Positions 18,701 through 29,202 are shown, counted from the first letter of the stretch. The stretch is 64,000 nt of DNA from Streptococcus canis (GCF_900636575.1 NZ_LR134293.1:1-64000); one strand, 5' to 3'. Notes: a model not told the origin generated them from the letters alone. Program-made: numbers and translations.

Positions 18701-20454
18701 ATGAGCAAATACTTGATAGTCGTTTCCATCTCATCTTTTGGCATGCTTGGATAGTTTTTGAGCAAATATTGTTTGACTAGAGCCGCTGCACCAGCCACAT
18801 GAGGAGAGGCCATACTGGTGCCACTCATCATATCGTATTGATTATCATTGATAGAGGCATAGATAGAACCTCCTGGTGCCGCCAAGTCAGGTTTCAACTC
18901 CCCATCAGTGGTCAATCCCCAACTTGAAAAGTCAGAGAGCAACCCTGCTTTGGGGTTGGCCTGTTTTTGTTTCAAGCCATTAAAGACTAACTTATAGTGT
19001 TTATCTTTAAGCGCGTCACCAAATTCTTTTTGAATAAAAATCGCAGGGATAGCACGGGCGGTTTCAGCAAGTGTCATGTTTATGTTGGCTTCGCCAGCCT
19101 TGTTATTAAACACAATAGCACCAGCAGCACCATGCTTAATGGCATTGGCAACCTTTTCTGAGAAGGTGATCTCCCCACGTTCAATCAGAGCAAGCTTACC
19201 TGTTAATACCTTGTTTTCATAATCTTTGTCTTCTCCTTTATTAACATAGACATAGTCATATTCCTTGTTTAATTCAAAAGACTTGTCACTCACTTGCGGG
19301 TCAGCATAGGCAGCTAAATCCTTATTAAGACTAGCATCTCCTTCTAACCCTTTGATGGTAAAAATACGATTAACCAGACTAGTATTATTGTAAGACGCTA
19401 CTGAAATGGCTTCTCTTGCCGTTGATGGGCTACCCACTAATCCATAATCAGGATAGAGGGCTGATGGATTGGAAGCACCACTGCCAAAAGTACCGTCATT
19501 TCCAGCAGCAATCACCACAGCAACACCTGCCTGTCTCGCCTGTTCAATAGCTGCTGTCAAACGGTCATCGGCATTGACTAGAGAACCATTCGCACTTCCT
19601 AAGCTAAGGTTAATGCTATCTGCACCTAACTTGACGGCATCTTCGATGGCTTTGACATAAAGGGCTGGACCAGTTCCTTTTTTCAAATCAGAAAAGACCC
19701 GCATAAACATTACTTGTGCTTCTGGAGCAACCCCATAAATTAACTCTCCTGTATCTTGCTGACTAGGATTCCCGGTCGCAATTCCTGTCACATGCATGCC
19801 ATGAGAGGCACTTTCAGCTTCTTTTAATTCTGTATTAACATCCACATAATTGTAACCAAAAATCACCTTGTTGTTGTACCATTTACCATAAGTGATACCT
19901 GCTTTTTGCTTGACTACATTCAGTTGCTCTTCTGACTGATACTTCGCTTGACTTAGATCTGACAATTGTAAAACATCGTGCTGACTATCAAGACCCGAAT
20001 CAATTACAGCAACGACTGTTCCTTGACCTTTATAACCACTATCCCACACCTTAGGGAGAGCAATAATCTTGTTACTGTCGATATTTTGGGGAGTGGCTTC
20101 GTTTTCACCAATAGCTAGGCGGTCAACTTCGTCTGCCAACGGCTCACTTGAAAGAGGAGTTTCCATAACATCACTAGGCGTCGACATTGGGGTTAGCTTA
20201 ACATCTGTTTCAGAACGAGAAGACAAGGCATGGGTCATTGGGACAACTGGTGCTGACTCTTGGGCTCCTTCTGCTATGTGAGAAGTAGTAGCTGGTGAGG
20301 AAGCTACCTGAACAATACTTGAATCTGAGTGATCACTTGTGATGGCATCTGCAGAAACGCTAGATACTCCGCCCATAAAAAGCAGAGTTCCCAACAAAAC
20401 AGACACTGCGCCTATTTTGTATTTACGGATAGAAAAACGTTGTTTTGTGTTCAT
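15784..20454 (-). CDS. cspA: CspA/PrtS-type cell-envelope subtilisin protease, LPXTG anchored
   Basis: 1556 residues, close to CspA of S. agalactiae (about 1571 as I remember it). Domains in order: YSIRK signal (FSIRKYKIGAVSVLLG, 7-22), propeptide to about 125, S8 protease domain with Asp152 (VIDSGLD), His218 (SHGMH), oxyanion Asn319 (AAGND) and Ser547 (GTSMASP), a protease-associated insert about 390-490 inside the catalytic domain, an Fn3-like A domain and B region to about 1190, three helical FIVAR-like modules about 1240-1450, then LPQTG and a hydrophobic tail. The triad is complete. Family members degrade fibrinogen or CXC chemokines (CspA, SpyCEP); the substrate here is inferred. AAAGGAG precedes the ATG. 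Single gene with its own terminator. Confidence 0.93.
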   Translation of the reverse strand: MNTKQRFSIRKYKIGAVSVLLGTLLFMGGVSSVSADAITSDHSDSSIVQVASSPATTSHIAEGAQESAPVVPMTHALSSRSETDVKLTPMSTPSDVMETPLSSEPLADEVDRLAIGENEATPQNIDSNKIIALPKVWDSGYKGQGTVVAVIDSGLDSQHDVLQLSDLSQAKYQSEEQLNVVKQKAGITYGKWYNNKVIFGYNYVDVNTELKEAESASHGMHVTGIATGNPSQQDTGELIYGVAPEAQVMFMRVFSDLKKGTGPALYVKAIEDAVKLGADSINLSLGSANGSLVNADDRLTAAIEQARQAGVAVVIAAGNDGTFGSGASNPSALYPDYGLVGSPSTAREAISVASYNNTSLVNRIFTIKGLEGDASLNKDLAAYADPQVSDKSFELNKEYDYVYVNKGEDKDYENKVLTGKLALIERGEITFSEKVANAIKHGAAGAIVFNNKAGEANINMTLAETARAIPAIFIQKEFGDALKDKHYKLVFNGLKQKQANPKAGLLSDFSSWGLTTDGELKPDLAAPGGSIYASINDNQYDMMSGTSMASPHVAGAAALVKQYLLKNYPSMPKDEMETTIKYLLMSTARAHLNSETKAYTSPRQQGAGIIDVAAAIQTNLYLTGGEENYGSVTLGNVEDRIQFDVTLHNIGSVAKELTYQTYLNTDQIKNGFVTLAPEQLAVIKGEKIRVEAGQTKTITIDMDVTPFHQRLHQLMPNGYFLEGFVQFTDPVDGGEIVSLPYVGFKGAFQNLAVLEKPIYDIVANQEAGFYFTPDATKAIPESEAYTALMTTSSDKIYSTGETSPITLKVLGTYQSPDGKFTLELDKDGKPHLAISPNNDQNQDSLALKGVFLRTFNNLRAKVYRADDKAFKTPLWTSDAQFGNKNYYSGNPDKPKSSLLFGTEWDGTTTEGLPLEDGRYKYVLSYYSDVPGAKKQETVFDVILDRQSPTLTTATYDEQKRRFKARPAVEHGESGIFREQVFYLKADQEGHYNNILRKEGEDGVLIQDNKVFISQEADGSFLLPAEVTDFSHVYYVVEDYAGNRVSATLADLMSIGNDKGLVSVKIFSPELNSNINLEFSYTVKDEKGNVITKEHHGQDLNTLKLPFGTYTIDLFLYDEERAKLTSAPSVTVVLSEEDSVKEAIFTVDSLTKASYLVDIDKELPKGSSVHLINQSGADINLPRATYSRTDYGKFVPRGDYKLVLTLPIGYEVLENLDELLVSVLDNEVNVTKLTLINKTGLLATLADQSDLILDPVFYNASVDLKMAYLNSLEKAQTLLKSKAQQAVIDQAVTSLIEAWQALNGKATDLTALTNEILEEVSVTASQSFRNASPLNKETYQNQLAAAKALLQKAKVSQEEVEQALAALVTAKEHVLGHQTDYTALRQMVTKAAVLKQTAAKYQMASQSSKEAYNNLLAAAQNLLETQGATQAEVDALLEQIKAAEQALDGKGNLSSQENAHHTEEQGLPEESQEAPPHSMLLGQKDLRESEVAQKRAQRVFALIKEPKTSLDRAAANRGKQLENLPQTGDESPQLLLISLGFVSLLLIVPLGFKRSKN

Positions 20455-20705
20455 AAACTACTCCTTTATTTGTAATAAACTTATTAAATCATAAAAAATA
20501 AAAAAATTCTACAATTTTCTGAAAATTCATTCTTAAAAATCATTATTTTCTTAAAAAAGATTTCATTATTAGCGTTAATTACTAGCGAATTTTGGGGAAT
20601 TTTAAGCACTAAAATAGCAGCAACATCACAAGATGGGACTTTAAAAAGAAAGTTTCATTTTCTTTAAGACTCTGAGCATTTCTCTTCTCAGGACTCAAAT
20701 GACAC

Positions 20706-20758
20706 AAAAAAGATACCTACGAACTGATCAATAGCAGTCTTTGGTATCTTTCATTTTT
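20706..20758 (-). terminator. Terminator of the vic-rnc-smc cluster
   Basis: AAAGATACC (20709-20717) pairs with GGTATCTTT (20743-20751), with T runs on both flanks. It lies about 60 bases after the smc stop. The rest of 20455-20820 is AT-rich leader of the protease gene. Confidence 0.65.
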
Positions 20759-20820
20759 TCTAAGATTAATATCATCTAAAATGCTTTTCTAAGAGGACCT
20801 CCCCTATACTATTAACTAGT

Positions 20821-23800
20821 TTAGGACAAGTAGGCTAGGTCTTGGGAATCTTTCAGTTTAACAGAGACAATTTTAGATACCCCAGATTCTTGCATTGTAA
20901 TCCCGTAAATGCTATCTGCCGCTGCCATTGTTCCCTTACGATGTGTCACGACAATAAATTGACTAGCTTTATCAAATCGGTTAAGGTAATCACCAAAGCG
21001 TTTGACATTCGCTTCATCTAGGGCAGCTTCAACTTCATCTAGAATGACAAAAGGAATGGTTTTGACACGGATAATGGCAAATAATAACGCCAGTGCTGAC
21101 AAAGCTTTCTCCCCACCTGACATCAAGTTCAGGGATTGAATTTTTTTACCTGGAGGTTGCACAGAAATCTCAACTCCAGCAAAGAGTAGATCTGTTTCTG
21201 TCAGCATTAAATCTGCAGAACCCCCACCAAACATTTGAGTAAAGGTTTCCTTAAAACTCTCACGAATGGCTTCAAAGGTTACTTTGAAACGAGCCTTCAC
21301 TTCACTATCCATGCTACTGATTGTTTCTAGCAAGAGGTTTTTAGCCTTCATAAGATCAGCCTTTTGACTGTTTAGGAAGGTTAGACGTTCGTAAACTTCT
21401 TCATATTGAGCAATGGCATCACTGTTGATTGGTCCCAGAGCTCGAGTGGCCTTTTGCAGACTTTGGAGCTCCTCTCTTGCACTTGCTAATTGGTCAATCG
21501 TATTAGCAGCTAACCTAGCTTCTTCTAAAGTCATTTGGAAATCTTCTGACAGACTTCTCGCATAGGTCCGAAGACGGTTAGTAACCTGTTCCAAATGAGC
21601 TTCTAGCTGAGTTTGACGACGAATAAAGGCTTCATTTTTCTCACTTTCTTTGGTCATCTGCTCTGCTAATTCTTCAAGCCGTGCCTCATAATCCTCCATC
21701 TCAAACCTTAGTTGTACTAACCGTTCTTGAGACTTAGACTGACGCGCCAAAGCTTCCTCTAATTGCTCTTGCCAGTGTGGCAATTGTTGAATATTATCTT
21801 GGCTCACATGGCTAGTCAAAAAACCTTCAAGGTTGGTAATGTCTTGCTGGCATTGCTGTAATTGAGCGCTTAGACGATTTTGATTGGCCTGTTCAAATTT
21901 CTTCTCATTGAGCAAGTCCCTTTCCTCCAAACGGGTTTGGGACAAGGCTTGATTAAGGTGATCTGTTTTTTGCTTGATCAAGTCCTTATTTTCCTTAATA
22001 TCGTTGATGTCATGAGTCAAATCAGCCTTTTTCTGGGCAATGACTACCAAAGTTTCTTCAATACGAATTTGATCAGCTAATAGCGATTGGTCAGAACCAT
22101 TTGCCTGATTTTGACCAAGAGCAACCAACAAGGCTTGGGAATCTTCTTGTTTTTCCTGCAGCTGCTGGTAGGCCATTTGTGCCTTTTGCTCTGCCAAGCG
22201 AGCCTGCTCACCAGCCTGTTTCAATTGAGCTTGCTCTTCTTTTTTGAGTCTCAGGTTACTTTGCAAGGCAGCTACGTCTTGTTCAGCTGCCTTTAACTGC
22301 TCAGCTAATTGACCTAAATCCCTATCAACCTGCTCTAATTCTGGCTTGATAAAGGTTGTGTTAGTCTGACGATTAGCACCACCAGAAAAAGAGCCCCCAG
22401 GACGTAATTCGGTGCCGTCCAAGGTAACGATTCTCACTTTATAACCAAGTAGACGTGCAGCATGATTGGCTTGGTCAATGGTTTCAAAAATAGCAGTGCT
22501 ACCTAAAAGGTTCTGAACAATGGCCGCAAGACTCTTCTCATAACGTACCAAAGATTCAGCAGTGCCTAAATAGCCGTCACAAGTGGCTAGTTGGTGTTGG
22601 TGATTTTCCGATAAGGAACGTGCCTTAATAGTGGTCAACGGCAAGAAAGTTGCCCGTCCTTGACGGTTTTTTCTCAAATAAGCAATAGCTCTTTTAGCAG
22701 CAGCTTCATCTGCCACAATAATATGCTGACTACCAGCTCCAAGAGCAATGTCAAGAGCTGTTTGATAATTAGCATCAAAAGAAAGATGCTCACTCACTGC
22801 ACCTAAGATACCACCCAATTGCTTGGCAGCCTGAAGTACCGCACGCACACCTGCATAAAACTGACTATGGCTTTTTTGAATGGCTTCTAGACTGGCCTTA
22901 CGAGCCTCCTTCGCTTTTTTCTGATCTAATAACTCAAACATTCGGCCCTGCTCTGCCTGATAGTCGCTTTCCAATTGACTGATAGCTTTCTCACTGGCTT
23001 GGTAGCTTTGAAGCAAGTCACTAACTTGCTTACTTTGTGACTTATAATGCTCCTGAGCTTCTTGACAAGCTTGGCTCAAACTCTCCGTTTTAGCGATGAG
23101 GGTTTGATACTCTTGCGCTTGTTTCTGACGTATCTGATTTTCTTTATCTAGTTGCGCTTTCAAGGCAGTTAGCTGGTTAGAAAGTTCAGCTTCCTCTTGC
23201 ATCAAGCCTACAAATGCTTCACGTAAGGTTTCAATCAATTGGTCTGGATCACTGGAAAAACGGTCCAATTCTTGACTTAAGCCGTCTAATCTTTCCTTCA
23301 AGTTGCTCAATTCTTGGTCAAGGTCCAACAAATGCTCCGCACGCTGACTTTCTTCTGCCTTCAAACTGGTCAACTGATGCTGCAACTGCTCAAGACGCTG
23401 CTTAGCTTCAGCTTTTTTCTCTGCTTTTTGACTACTTTCTAATTTGACCAACTCAATTTGTTTTTCCAGATCTGAGATTAATTTGGTCAACTCTAGGAGA
23501 TCTGCTTGGGTCTGATCTGATTCCTGACCAAGAGCTTGGCGCTTTTGCTTGAACTTCTGATAGTCTGCTTCCATAGTCTGACGTTTTGCATAATAAGAAG
23601 CCAAGTCTTGTTTCAGCATGTCTAGTGACTGAGTATCTTCAGCCTGCTTAGCTTGGTCAAGACCAATATCCGTTACAATAATATCAAGTTGTAACTGCTT
23701 GCGATTAGCATCCAGTGCTAAAAATTCTTTGGCTACCTTAGCTTGTTTTTCAAGCGGAATCAACTGATTATCCAATTCATAGATAATATCATCAAGACGA

Positions 23801-24366
23801 TCTAAATTATCCTGTGTTTGATTCAGTTTAGTTTGAGTTTCTTTTTTACGGATTTTGTATTTTAAAACGCCAGCAGCTTCCTCGAAAATAGCCCGCCGTT
23901 CCTCGGGCTTACTGTTAAAGATTTCCTCAACACGACCTTGAGAAATAATAGAAAAGGAATCACGGCCAAGCCCTGTATCCATAAATAAATCATGAATATC
24001 ACGAAGCCTTACCTTGCGACCATCAATTAAGTAATCGCTATCTCCATTTCGATAAATATGCCTTTCAATACGGATGTCTTCTTTGGCATTTTTAATGAAG
24101 TGATCTGAATTGTCCAGAGTCACTGCTACCTGCGCATAGTTTAAAGGGCTACGATTTTCTGTTCCAGCAAAAATAACATCAGGCATTTTGCCTCCACGGA
24201 GGCTTTTGGCACTCGATTCACCAAGGGCCCAACGCAAACTTTCTGTAATATTACTTTTTCCTGATCCATTTGGACCAACAACCGCTGTTACGCCTTTATC
24301 AAACTCAATTCTAGTCTTGTCTGCAAAGGACTTGAAGCCCTGCATTTCAATTTCTTTTAAAAACAT
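20821..24366 (-). CDS. smc: Chromosome segregation ATPase SMC
   Basis: 1181 residues, normal for bacterial SMC. The N-terminal Walker A motif is GPNGSGKSN (about 32-40), long coiled coils run about 165-500 and 670-1010, the hinge lies around 515-635 (LGAVSEHLSFD ... LDGTELRPGGSFSGGANRQ), and the C-terminal head has the signature LMSGGEKALSALALLFAI and Walker B VILDEVEAALDEANV. It is the core of the SMC-ScpAB condensin that compacts and separates newly replicated chromosomes. The ATG follows the rnc stop with no gap, so the two are translationally coupled. Confidence 0.97.
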   Translation of the reverse strand: MFLKEIEMQGFKSFADKTRIEFDKGVTAVVGPNGSGKSNITESLRWALGESSAKSLRGGKMPDVIFAGTENRSPLNYAQVAVTLDNSDHFIKNAKEDIRIERHIYRNGDSDYLIDGRKVRLRDIHDLFMDTGLGRDSFSIISQGRVEEIFNSKPEERRAIFEEAAGVLKYKIRKKETQTKLNQTQDNLDRLDDIIYELDNQLIPLEKQAKVAKEFLALDANRKQLQLDIIVTDIGLDQAKQAEDTQSLDMLKQDLASYYAKRQTMEADYQKFKQKRQALGQESDQTQADLLELTKLISDLEKQIELVKLESSQKAEKKAEAKQRLEQLQHQLTSLKAEESQRAEHLLDLDQELSNLKERLDGLSQELDRFSSDPDQLIETLREAFVGLMQEEAELSNQLTALKAQLDKENQIRQKQAQEYQTLIAKTESLSQACQEAQEHYKSQSKQVSDLLQSYQASEKAISQLESDYQAEQGRMFELLDQKKAKEARKASLEAIQKSHSQFYAGVRAVLQAAKQLGGILGAVSEHLSFDANYQTALDIALGAGSQHIIVADEAAAKRAIAYLRKNRQGRATFLPLTTIKARSLSENHQHQLATCDGYLGTAESLVRYEKSLAAIVQNLLGSTAIFETIDQANHAARLLGYKVRIVTLDGTELRPGGSFSGGANRQTNTTFIKPELEQVDRDLGQLAEQLKAAEQDVAALQSNLRLKKEEQAQLKQAGEQARLAEQKAQMAYQQLQEKQEDSQALLVALGQNQANGSDQSLLADQIRIEETLVVIAQKKADLTHDINDIKENKDLIKQKTDHLNQALSQTRLEERDLLNEKKFEQANQNRLSAQLQQCQQDITNLEGFLTSHVSQDNIQQLPHWQEQLEEALARQSKSQERLVQLRFEMEDYEARLEELAEQMTKESEKNEAFIRRQTQLEAHLEQVTNRLRTYARSLSEDFQMTLEEARLAANTIDQLASAREELQSLQKATRALGPINSDAIAQYEEVYERLTFLNSQKADLMKAKNLLLETISSMDSEVKARFKVTFEAIRESFKETFTQMFGGGSADLMLTETDLLFAGVEISVQPPGKKIQSLNLMSGGEKALSALALLFAIIRVKTIPFVILDEVEAALDEANVKRFGDYLNRFDKASQFIVVTHRKGTMAAADSIYGITMQESGVSKIVSVKLKDSQDLAYLS

Positions 24367-25059
24367 TTAGACCTCACTTAATTGGGTTAGGGCATTTTTA
24401 GCAGCATCTTGCTCTGCTATTTTTTTGGACTTGCCGAGCCCCTTACTAAGAATAGCTTCATTGACAACTACCGCTACCTCAAATTGTTTGGCGTGAGCAG
24501 GGCCTTTTTCACTAACCACTTGGTAATCAATGACCACATCCCCTTTTGCTTGCAAGAGTTCTTGCAGACAGGTTTTGTAATCTTTAACTTTTTCAAAGTT
24601 CCCTTTCTCAACTTGAGGAATCATGACCTGTTTCAAGAAACGACGAACTTCATCAACCCCTTTATCCAAGAGAAGAGCACCTAAAAAGGCTTCAAACAAG
24701 TCTCCTAAAATAGTATCACGGTTACGACCACCCGATTTTTCTTCGCCCTTGCCGAGCTTGATATAGGTATCAAAGGAACAAAAACGTGAAAAACCAGCCA
24801 AACTTTCTTCACGAACAATCATGGAACGTAGCTTGGACATGTCACCTTCTGTTTTTTTAGGATACTTAGCAAATAAATATTCTGAGATGATTAATTGCAG
24901 AACAGCGTCTCCTAAAAATTCCAAACGTTCATTATGTGAAATGTTTAGGAGGCGGTGCTCATTGGCATAAGATGTGTGGGTAAAGGCCGTTTCTAATAAG
25001 GTGTGGTCTTCAAAATAGATATTAAAAGACGCTGCCAGTAACTCTTCAAGTTTTTTCAT
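24367..25059 (-). CDS. rnc: Ribonuclease III
   Basis: 230 residues. The RNase III domain has the signature [14 protein letters not shown] (about 42-55) and the metal-binding DxxE-type region [13 protein letters not shown]; a double-stranded RNA-binding domain fills about 155-228 ([13 protein letters not shown] ... [14 protein letters not shown]). It processes rRNA precursors and structured mRNAs. It is followed directly by smc and preceded by vicX with about 100 bases between, the usual arrangement in streptococci. Confidence 0.97.
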   Translation of the reverse strand: MKKLEELLAASFNIYFEDHTLLETAFTHTSYANEHRLLNISHNERLEFLGDAVLQLIISEYLFAKYPKKTEGDMSKLRSMIVREESLAGFSRFCSFDTYIKLGKGEEKSGGRNRDTILGDLFEAFLGALLLDKGVDEVRRFLKQVMIPQVEKGNFEKVKDYKTCLQELLQAKGDVVIDYQVVSEKGPAHAKQFEVAVVVNEAILSKGLGKSKKIAEQDAAKNALTQLSEV

Positions 25060-25160
25060 AAAAAAACCCCTTTCATTTTTGTCAATAGACCTTATTAGTA
25101 TATCAAAAATCCACCTAGAAAACTGGTTCTAAGTGGACTTTTTGTGATTTACTAAACATT

Positions 25161-25970
25161 TTAAATATCCGTCAAGGGACAGGCCGTATCTGGGGAAGTG
25201 TCATGAACCGTAAAATCTGTTCCAACTCCCAAGTCTGCCATGGCTAATTGGTTAACCATGGTCATGTGAGCCAGCTCTTTGATGTTATTTTCTTTACTCA
25301 AATGGCCCAAATAGATTTTTTTCGTCTTATGCCCCAAGCTTCTAATCATGGCCCCAGCACCATCTTCATTTGACAAATGGCCCAGATCTGACAAAATGCG
25401 TTGTTTTAAACTCCAAGGGTAAGAACCCGACCGCAAAATTTCAATGTCATGATTGGACTCAATCAAGTAACCATCTGCATTTTCAATAATACCTGTCATT
25501 CGATCGCTAACATAACCTGTATCAGTCAGCATTACAAACGATTTGTTGTCTTTCATGATACGGTAAAACTGGGGATCAACAGCATCATGGCTAACCCCAA
25601 AACTTTCAATGTCAACATCTCCAAAGGTCAACATCTTATCTCTTTGGAAAATATGTTTTTGTGAGGCATCAAGCTTTCCTAGCATATTGCGCTCATCCAT
25701 CAACTGCCACGTTTTTTCATTGGCATAGACGTCCAAATGGTATTTACGAGCCATGACCCCCACTCCCTTAATATGGTCAGAGTGCTCATGGGTAATCAAA
25801 ATAGCATCTAAATCTTCAGGCTTGCGGTCAATTTCAGCAAGGAGACTGGTGATTTTCTTACCAGTCAACCCCGCGTCAATTAATAAGCGCTTTTTAGGTG
25901 TTTCTAAATAAAAACAATTGCCTGTGGAGCCAGATGCCAAAATACTATATTTAAAACCGCTTTCAATCAT
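25161..25970 (-). CDS. vicX: VicX (WalJ/YycJ), metallo-beta-lactamase-fold hydrolase
   Basis: 269 residues with the metal-binding motif THEHSDHIKG (about 61-70), further ligand candidates SHDA and TDTGYV, and a C-terminal YLGHLSKENN. The family is a metallo-beta-lactamase-fold protein encoded with the WalRK two-component system; YycJ-like members are linked to DNA repair exonuclease activity and to tuning of the Vic system. It starts three bases after vicK and is co-transcribed with it. Confidence 0.93.
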   Translation of the reverse strand: MIESGFKYSILASGSTGNCFYLETPKKRLLIDAGLTGKKITSLLAEIDRKPEDLDAILITHEHSDHIKGVGVMARKYHLDVYANEKTWQLMDERNMLGKLDASQKHIFQRDKMLTFGDVDIESFGVSHDAVDPQFYRIMKDNKSFVMLTDTGYVSDRMTGIIENADGYLIESNHDIEILRSGSYPWSLKQRILSDLGHLSNEDGAGAMIRSLGHKTKKIYLGHLSKENNIKELAHMTMVNQLAMADLGVGTDFTVHDTSPDTACPLTDI

Positions 25971-25973
25971 TAA

Positions 25974-27326
25974 TTAATCTATATCTTCCTCCCATTCTTC
26001 ATAAATGGCAGCATCTTTTTCATAAGGCAAGACAATGGTAAAGGTTGATCCCTTGCCATAATCACTTTTAGCCCAGATGAAGCCGTGATGCTGCTTGATA
26101 ATTTCTTTAGCAATGGCAAGGCCTAGTCCAGTACCGCCCTGGGCACGACTTCTTGCCTTGTCCACACGGTAAAATCGGTCAAAAATAAGGGGCAAATCCT
26201 TTTTAGGAATGCCGAGACCCTGATCAGAAATGGAAATAATCAACTGCGTGTCTGTTGTTTTCATGCGAACAGTGATTTTCCCACCATCAGGAGAATATTT
26301 AATGGCATTATTAAGAATATTTTCAATAACCTGTGTCATCTTGTCATTGTCAATTTCTAACCAAACAGAAGTAATGGGGTAATCCCTCACAATTTCATAG
26401 ACCTTGCCTGTACCCGTATGTTGGTTTTTAACTAGGTCAAATCGGTTCAGAATAGAGGTCATAAAGGCTGTGAAATTGGTCATTTCGACTGACAACTGGG
26501 TCACTTGGTTATCAATGCGAGACAGGTTCAAAAGATCGGAAATCATTCGCATCATTCGATTGGTCTCATCAAGAGAAACCTTGATAAAGCTTGGCGCAAT
26601 ATCTTCTGTGAGGGCACCTTCGTCAAGAGCCTCCAAGTAGGATTTCACCGATGTCAAAGGTGTTCTCAACTCATGACTCACATTAGAAACAAACAACCGG
26701 CGTTCACGTTCTTCCTTTTCCTGTTCTGTAGTGTCATGGAGCACCACAACCAAACCAGAAATAAAACCACTTTCTCGTCTGTTTAAAGCGAAGCGTAAAC
26801 GTAATGTCACAAACTCACCCATGTCATTGCGACTATTGACCGTCACAACAGGCGTTTTGGAAACCAATTCACGATAGGTATAGGGGGTATCTCCCTCCAA
26901 CAAATCGGTAATGTTCTTTTCAAGAGCCTGCTCCTTGGTCAGATTAAGCTGCTTGCGGGCAGTCTCGTTAATCATGATGATTTTCCCAGAACGGTCTGTG
27001 GCAAGTACGCCATCTGACATATAGGCCAGAATGCTGGCCAAGCGATTTTTTTCCTGGGCAAGATTCTCATGGGTTAAGCGAAAAACATCTGAAAGATCGT
27101 TTAATTGATCTGCCAATTCCATCAATTCAATGTCAGCCTTTTCGTTAATCATATCGGTATAACGACCATTGATCAGATCCCTGATCTTGTGGCTCATCAT
27201 TCGAATAATACGAGCATTGCGGTAATCCCGCACTGCTAAATGAATAAAGTAAAAGGCAACAAAAACAAGCAATAAGAGAATCGCTAATTCAAAAGCGGAT
27301 AAATTCCCGATGATATCTCTAGTCAT
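25974..27326 (-). CDS. vicK: Sensor histidine kinase VicK (WalK)
   Basis: 450 residues. One membrane segment (about 12-30) with almost no extracellular loop, a HAMP-like linker (35-90), a PAS domain (95-200), HisKA with the phospho-acceptor His218 in VSHELRTPL, and an HATPase_c domain (N box NNAIKYSP; G boxes [12 protein letters not shown] and GGTGLGLAI). The single membrane segment is typical of streptococcal WalK, unlike the two in Bacillus. It controls cell-wall hydrolase and surface genes through VicR. The start overlaps vicR by 8 bases. Confidence 0.97.
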   Translation of the reverse strand: MTRDIIGNLSAFELAILLLLVFVAFYFIHLAVRDYRNARIIRMMSHKIRDLINGRYTDMINEKADIELMELADQLNDLSDVFRLTHENLAQEKNRLASILAYMSDGVLATDRSGKIIMINETARKQLNLTKEQALEKNITDLLEGDTPYTYRELVSKTPVVTVNSRNDMGEFVTLRLRFALNRRESGFISGLVVVLHDTTEQEKEERERRLFVSNVSHELRTPLTSVKSYLEALDEGALTEDIAPSFIKVSLDETNRMMRMISDLLNLSRIDNQVTQLSVEMTNFTAFMTSILNRFDLVKNQHTGTGKVYEIVRDYPITSVWLEIDNDKMTQVIENILNNAIKYSPDGGKITVRMKTTDTQLIISISDQGLGIPKKDLPLIFDRFYRVDKARSRAQGGTGLGLAIAKEIIKQHHGFIWAKSDYGKGSTFTIVLPYEKDAAIYEEWEEDID

Positions 27327-28029
27327 AAGATTTCATGTAATACCCAACACCACGTCTCGTCAAAATATATTCGGGACGGCTTGGTGTGTCTTCAATTTTT
27401 TCACGTAAGCGGCGAACAGTCACATCAACAGTACGGACATCGCCAAAGTAATCATAGCCCCAAACCGTTTCAAGTAGATGCTCACGTGTCATTACTTGCC
27501 CCATGTGATTGGCTAGATGATGTAATAATTCAAATTCACGATGGGTTAATTCCACCTCTTGACCATGTTTTTTGGCCACAAAAGCATCGGGTAAAATTTG
27601 CAAATTACCAATGGTCAATTCTTGCGAACCAGAAGAAGCATTTTCCTCTGCTACGGCTGTTTCAATGGTCTCTGTTCGACGTAAATGAGCTTTGACACGC
27701 GCCAACAATTCACGGTTGGAGAAGGGTTTCGTCACATAATCATCTGCTCCAATTTCAAGACCAATAACCTTGTCAAACTCACTGTCTTTAGCAGACAGCA
27801 TGATAATAGGGATATGGCTAGTTTTACGAATTTCTTTGGCTACTTCAAGTCCATCAAGTTCGGGCAGCATCAAATCAAGAATAATGAGATCTGGCTTTTC
27901 TTCTTCAAAAACAGTAACCGCTTCGCGGCCATCAAAAGCGGTCACAATGTCATAACCTTCTTTTGTCAAGTTAAACTTAATAATGTCAGAAATCGGTTTT
28001 TCATCATCCACAATCAGTATTTTTTTCAT
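27319..28029 (-). CDS. vicR: Response regulator VicR (WalR)
   Basis: 236 residues. The receiver domain has phospho-acceptor Asp52 (LILDLMLPE) and Lys about 102 (VTKPFS); an OmpR/PhoB winged-helix domain fills about 130-234 ([15 protein letters not shown] ... [15 protein letters not shown] ... RRGVGYYMK). It is the essential WalR regulator of wall metabolism in most low-GC Gram-positives. First gene of vicRKX with a promoter about 100 bases upstream. Confidence 0.97.
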   Translation of the reverse strand: MKKILIVDDEKPISDIIKFNLTKEGYDIVTAFDGREAVTVFEEEKPDLIILDLMLPELDGLEVAKEIRKTSHIPIIMLSAKDSEFDKVIGLEIGADDYVTKPFSNRELLARVKAHLRRTETIETAVAEENASSGSQELTIGNLQILPDAFVAKKHGQEVELTHREFELLHHLANHMGQVMTREHLLETVWGYDYFGDVRTVDVTVRRLREKIEDTPSRPEYILTRRGVGYYMKSYD

Positions 28030-28127
28030 GTTTATACCTCAGAAAGTTTTGTAATCGTCATTACAGTTTGTGTCTCAAAGCTTAGCAAAAAGGCACAGAC
28101 CTATCTTTCTATATTTATTTCTATCTG

Positions 28128-28157
28128 ATTATACCAAAAATCCTATTTAATTGACAA
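28128..28157 (-). promoter_or_regulatory. Promoter of vicRKX
   Basis: On the minus strand, TTGTCA (28157-28152) and TATAAT (28133-28128) are 18 bases apart, and vicR starts about 100 bases downstream. The match is to the vegetative sigma consensus. Confidence 0.6.
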
Positions 28158-28206
28158 TTACAGCCATGTTTACAGTAGCTACACTTGTTTTTAGCTGTTT
28201 ATCAGA

Positions 28207-29202
28207 TCAAAACCAGCCCTTGAATGGATGAATTTGACGTTTGAATTGTCTAGCTGCTTGTTTAACCATAGCAAAGCTACTCTTATGGTTTAAACTATAA
28301 AGCCCCTTAGCATTGAAGTAAGAGAGGTGAAAGTCATCTTGCTGATTTTTAAACCACCGACGAAAGACTCTTGTTGGTGATCGAAAGCCTCGTATCACTT
28401 CCCGTCTAAACTTCGGGTCGTGGCGTCTTGTTGGATCCACATCTAAGTCCCAGTGCCTAGGGCCTTTTGTTCCATAATTAAAGGATGCCCCATTGACAAT
28501 CCCTTTTTCTGTTACCACTTCTCCATCGATTTCATTAAGGAAAAAGCCCTTACTGTCAAGAATAAATTCGGTATGAAACCAAAGCAAAACCTTAATATTA
28601 TAAGAGAGCTCTTGGTCTGGAAAAATGACCTTGTCCTCTTCAATTTTCAATTTGTTATGTAGTCTGGCAGAATCCATTAAGCTATAATCTGACGACCCAT
28701 GCCAGAGACTAGGCCCTTTTTTAGTTCTCAAAAAAAGAGCCAAGGCCTGACCATCTGTCATGTCACCTTCCTTATAATGGCAGCGAATATACTGGGCCTG
28801 CTGGCTGGAAATCACATAGCGAAATTGATGCAACCGCCTCTCCAAATCTCCTTCCTTTCCCAATGACTTGTCAGGAAAGGCCTGATTTACTAAGTGGGCC
28901 AGTTCTTTCCAAAAGAGATGGTCCGGTGCCAAATCAGGGGAAAAATGGGCCAAAAGCGCCTGTGTATCCTGTAATTGGCCACTCAGTTCCATAGGCATCT
29001 CTACTAAATCAAGTAAAAATGTCAGTAACTCTTTGCTGTTTTTTTCTTGCTTTTCAATAGGCCAAACCAGCCAAAAGCTAGAGGACCCTAGTCGACTATC
29101 AATGACTGCTTCTGTTGCTAAGACCTGAAAGGCTCGGTTTGACAGACCTGCTTGTTGATAACTTCTCAAAGCCTGATAGCGTGCTAAGATAGCTTGTGCC
29201 AT
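28207..29202 (-). CDS. DUF3114-domain protein
   Basis: 331 residues, no signal or membrane segment. The C-terminal half has a conserved-looking core (GASFNYGTKGPRHWDLDVDPTR, then HDPKFRREVIRGFRSPTRVFRRW and YFNAKGLYSLNHKS) that I recognise as the DUF3114 family of streptococcal proteins. The His/Asp/Arg-rich motifs could be catalytic, but no function is known to me. It lies between vicR, which is transcribed away from it, and an AMP-ligase relic, and ends about 50 bases before the vicR promoter. Confidence 0.75.
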   Translation of the reverse strand: MAQAILARYQALRSYQQAGLSNRAFQVLATEAVIDSRLGSSSFWLVWPIEKQEKNSKELLTFLLDLVEMPMELSGQLQDTQALLAHFSPDLAPDHLFWKELAHLVNQAFPDKSLGKEGDLERRLHQFRYVISSQQAQYIRCHYKEGDMTDGQALALFLRTKKGPSLWHGSSDYSLMDSARLHNKLKIEEDKVIFPDQELSYNIKVLLWFHTEFILDSKGFFLNEIDGEVVTEKGIVNGASFNYGTKGPRHWDLDVDPTRRHDPKFRREVIRGFRSPTRVFRRWFKNQQDDFHLSYFNAKGLYSLNHKSSFAMVKQAARQFKRQIHPFKGWF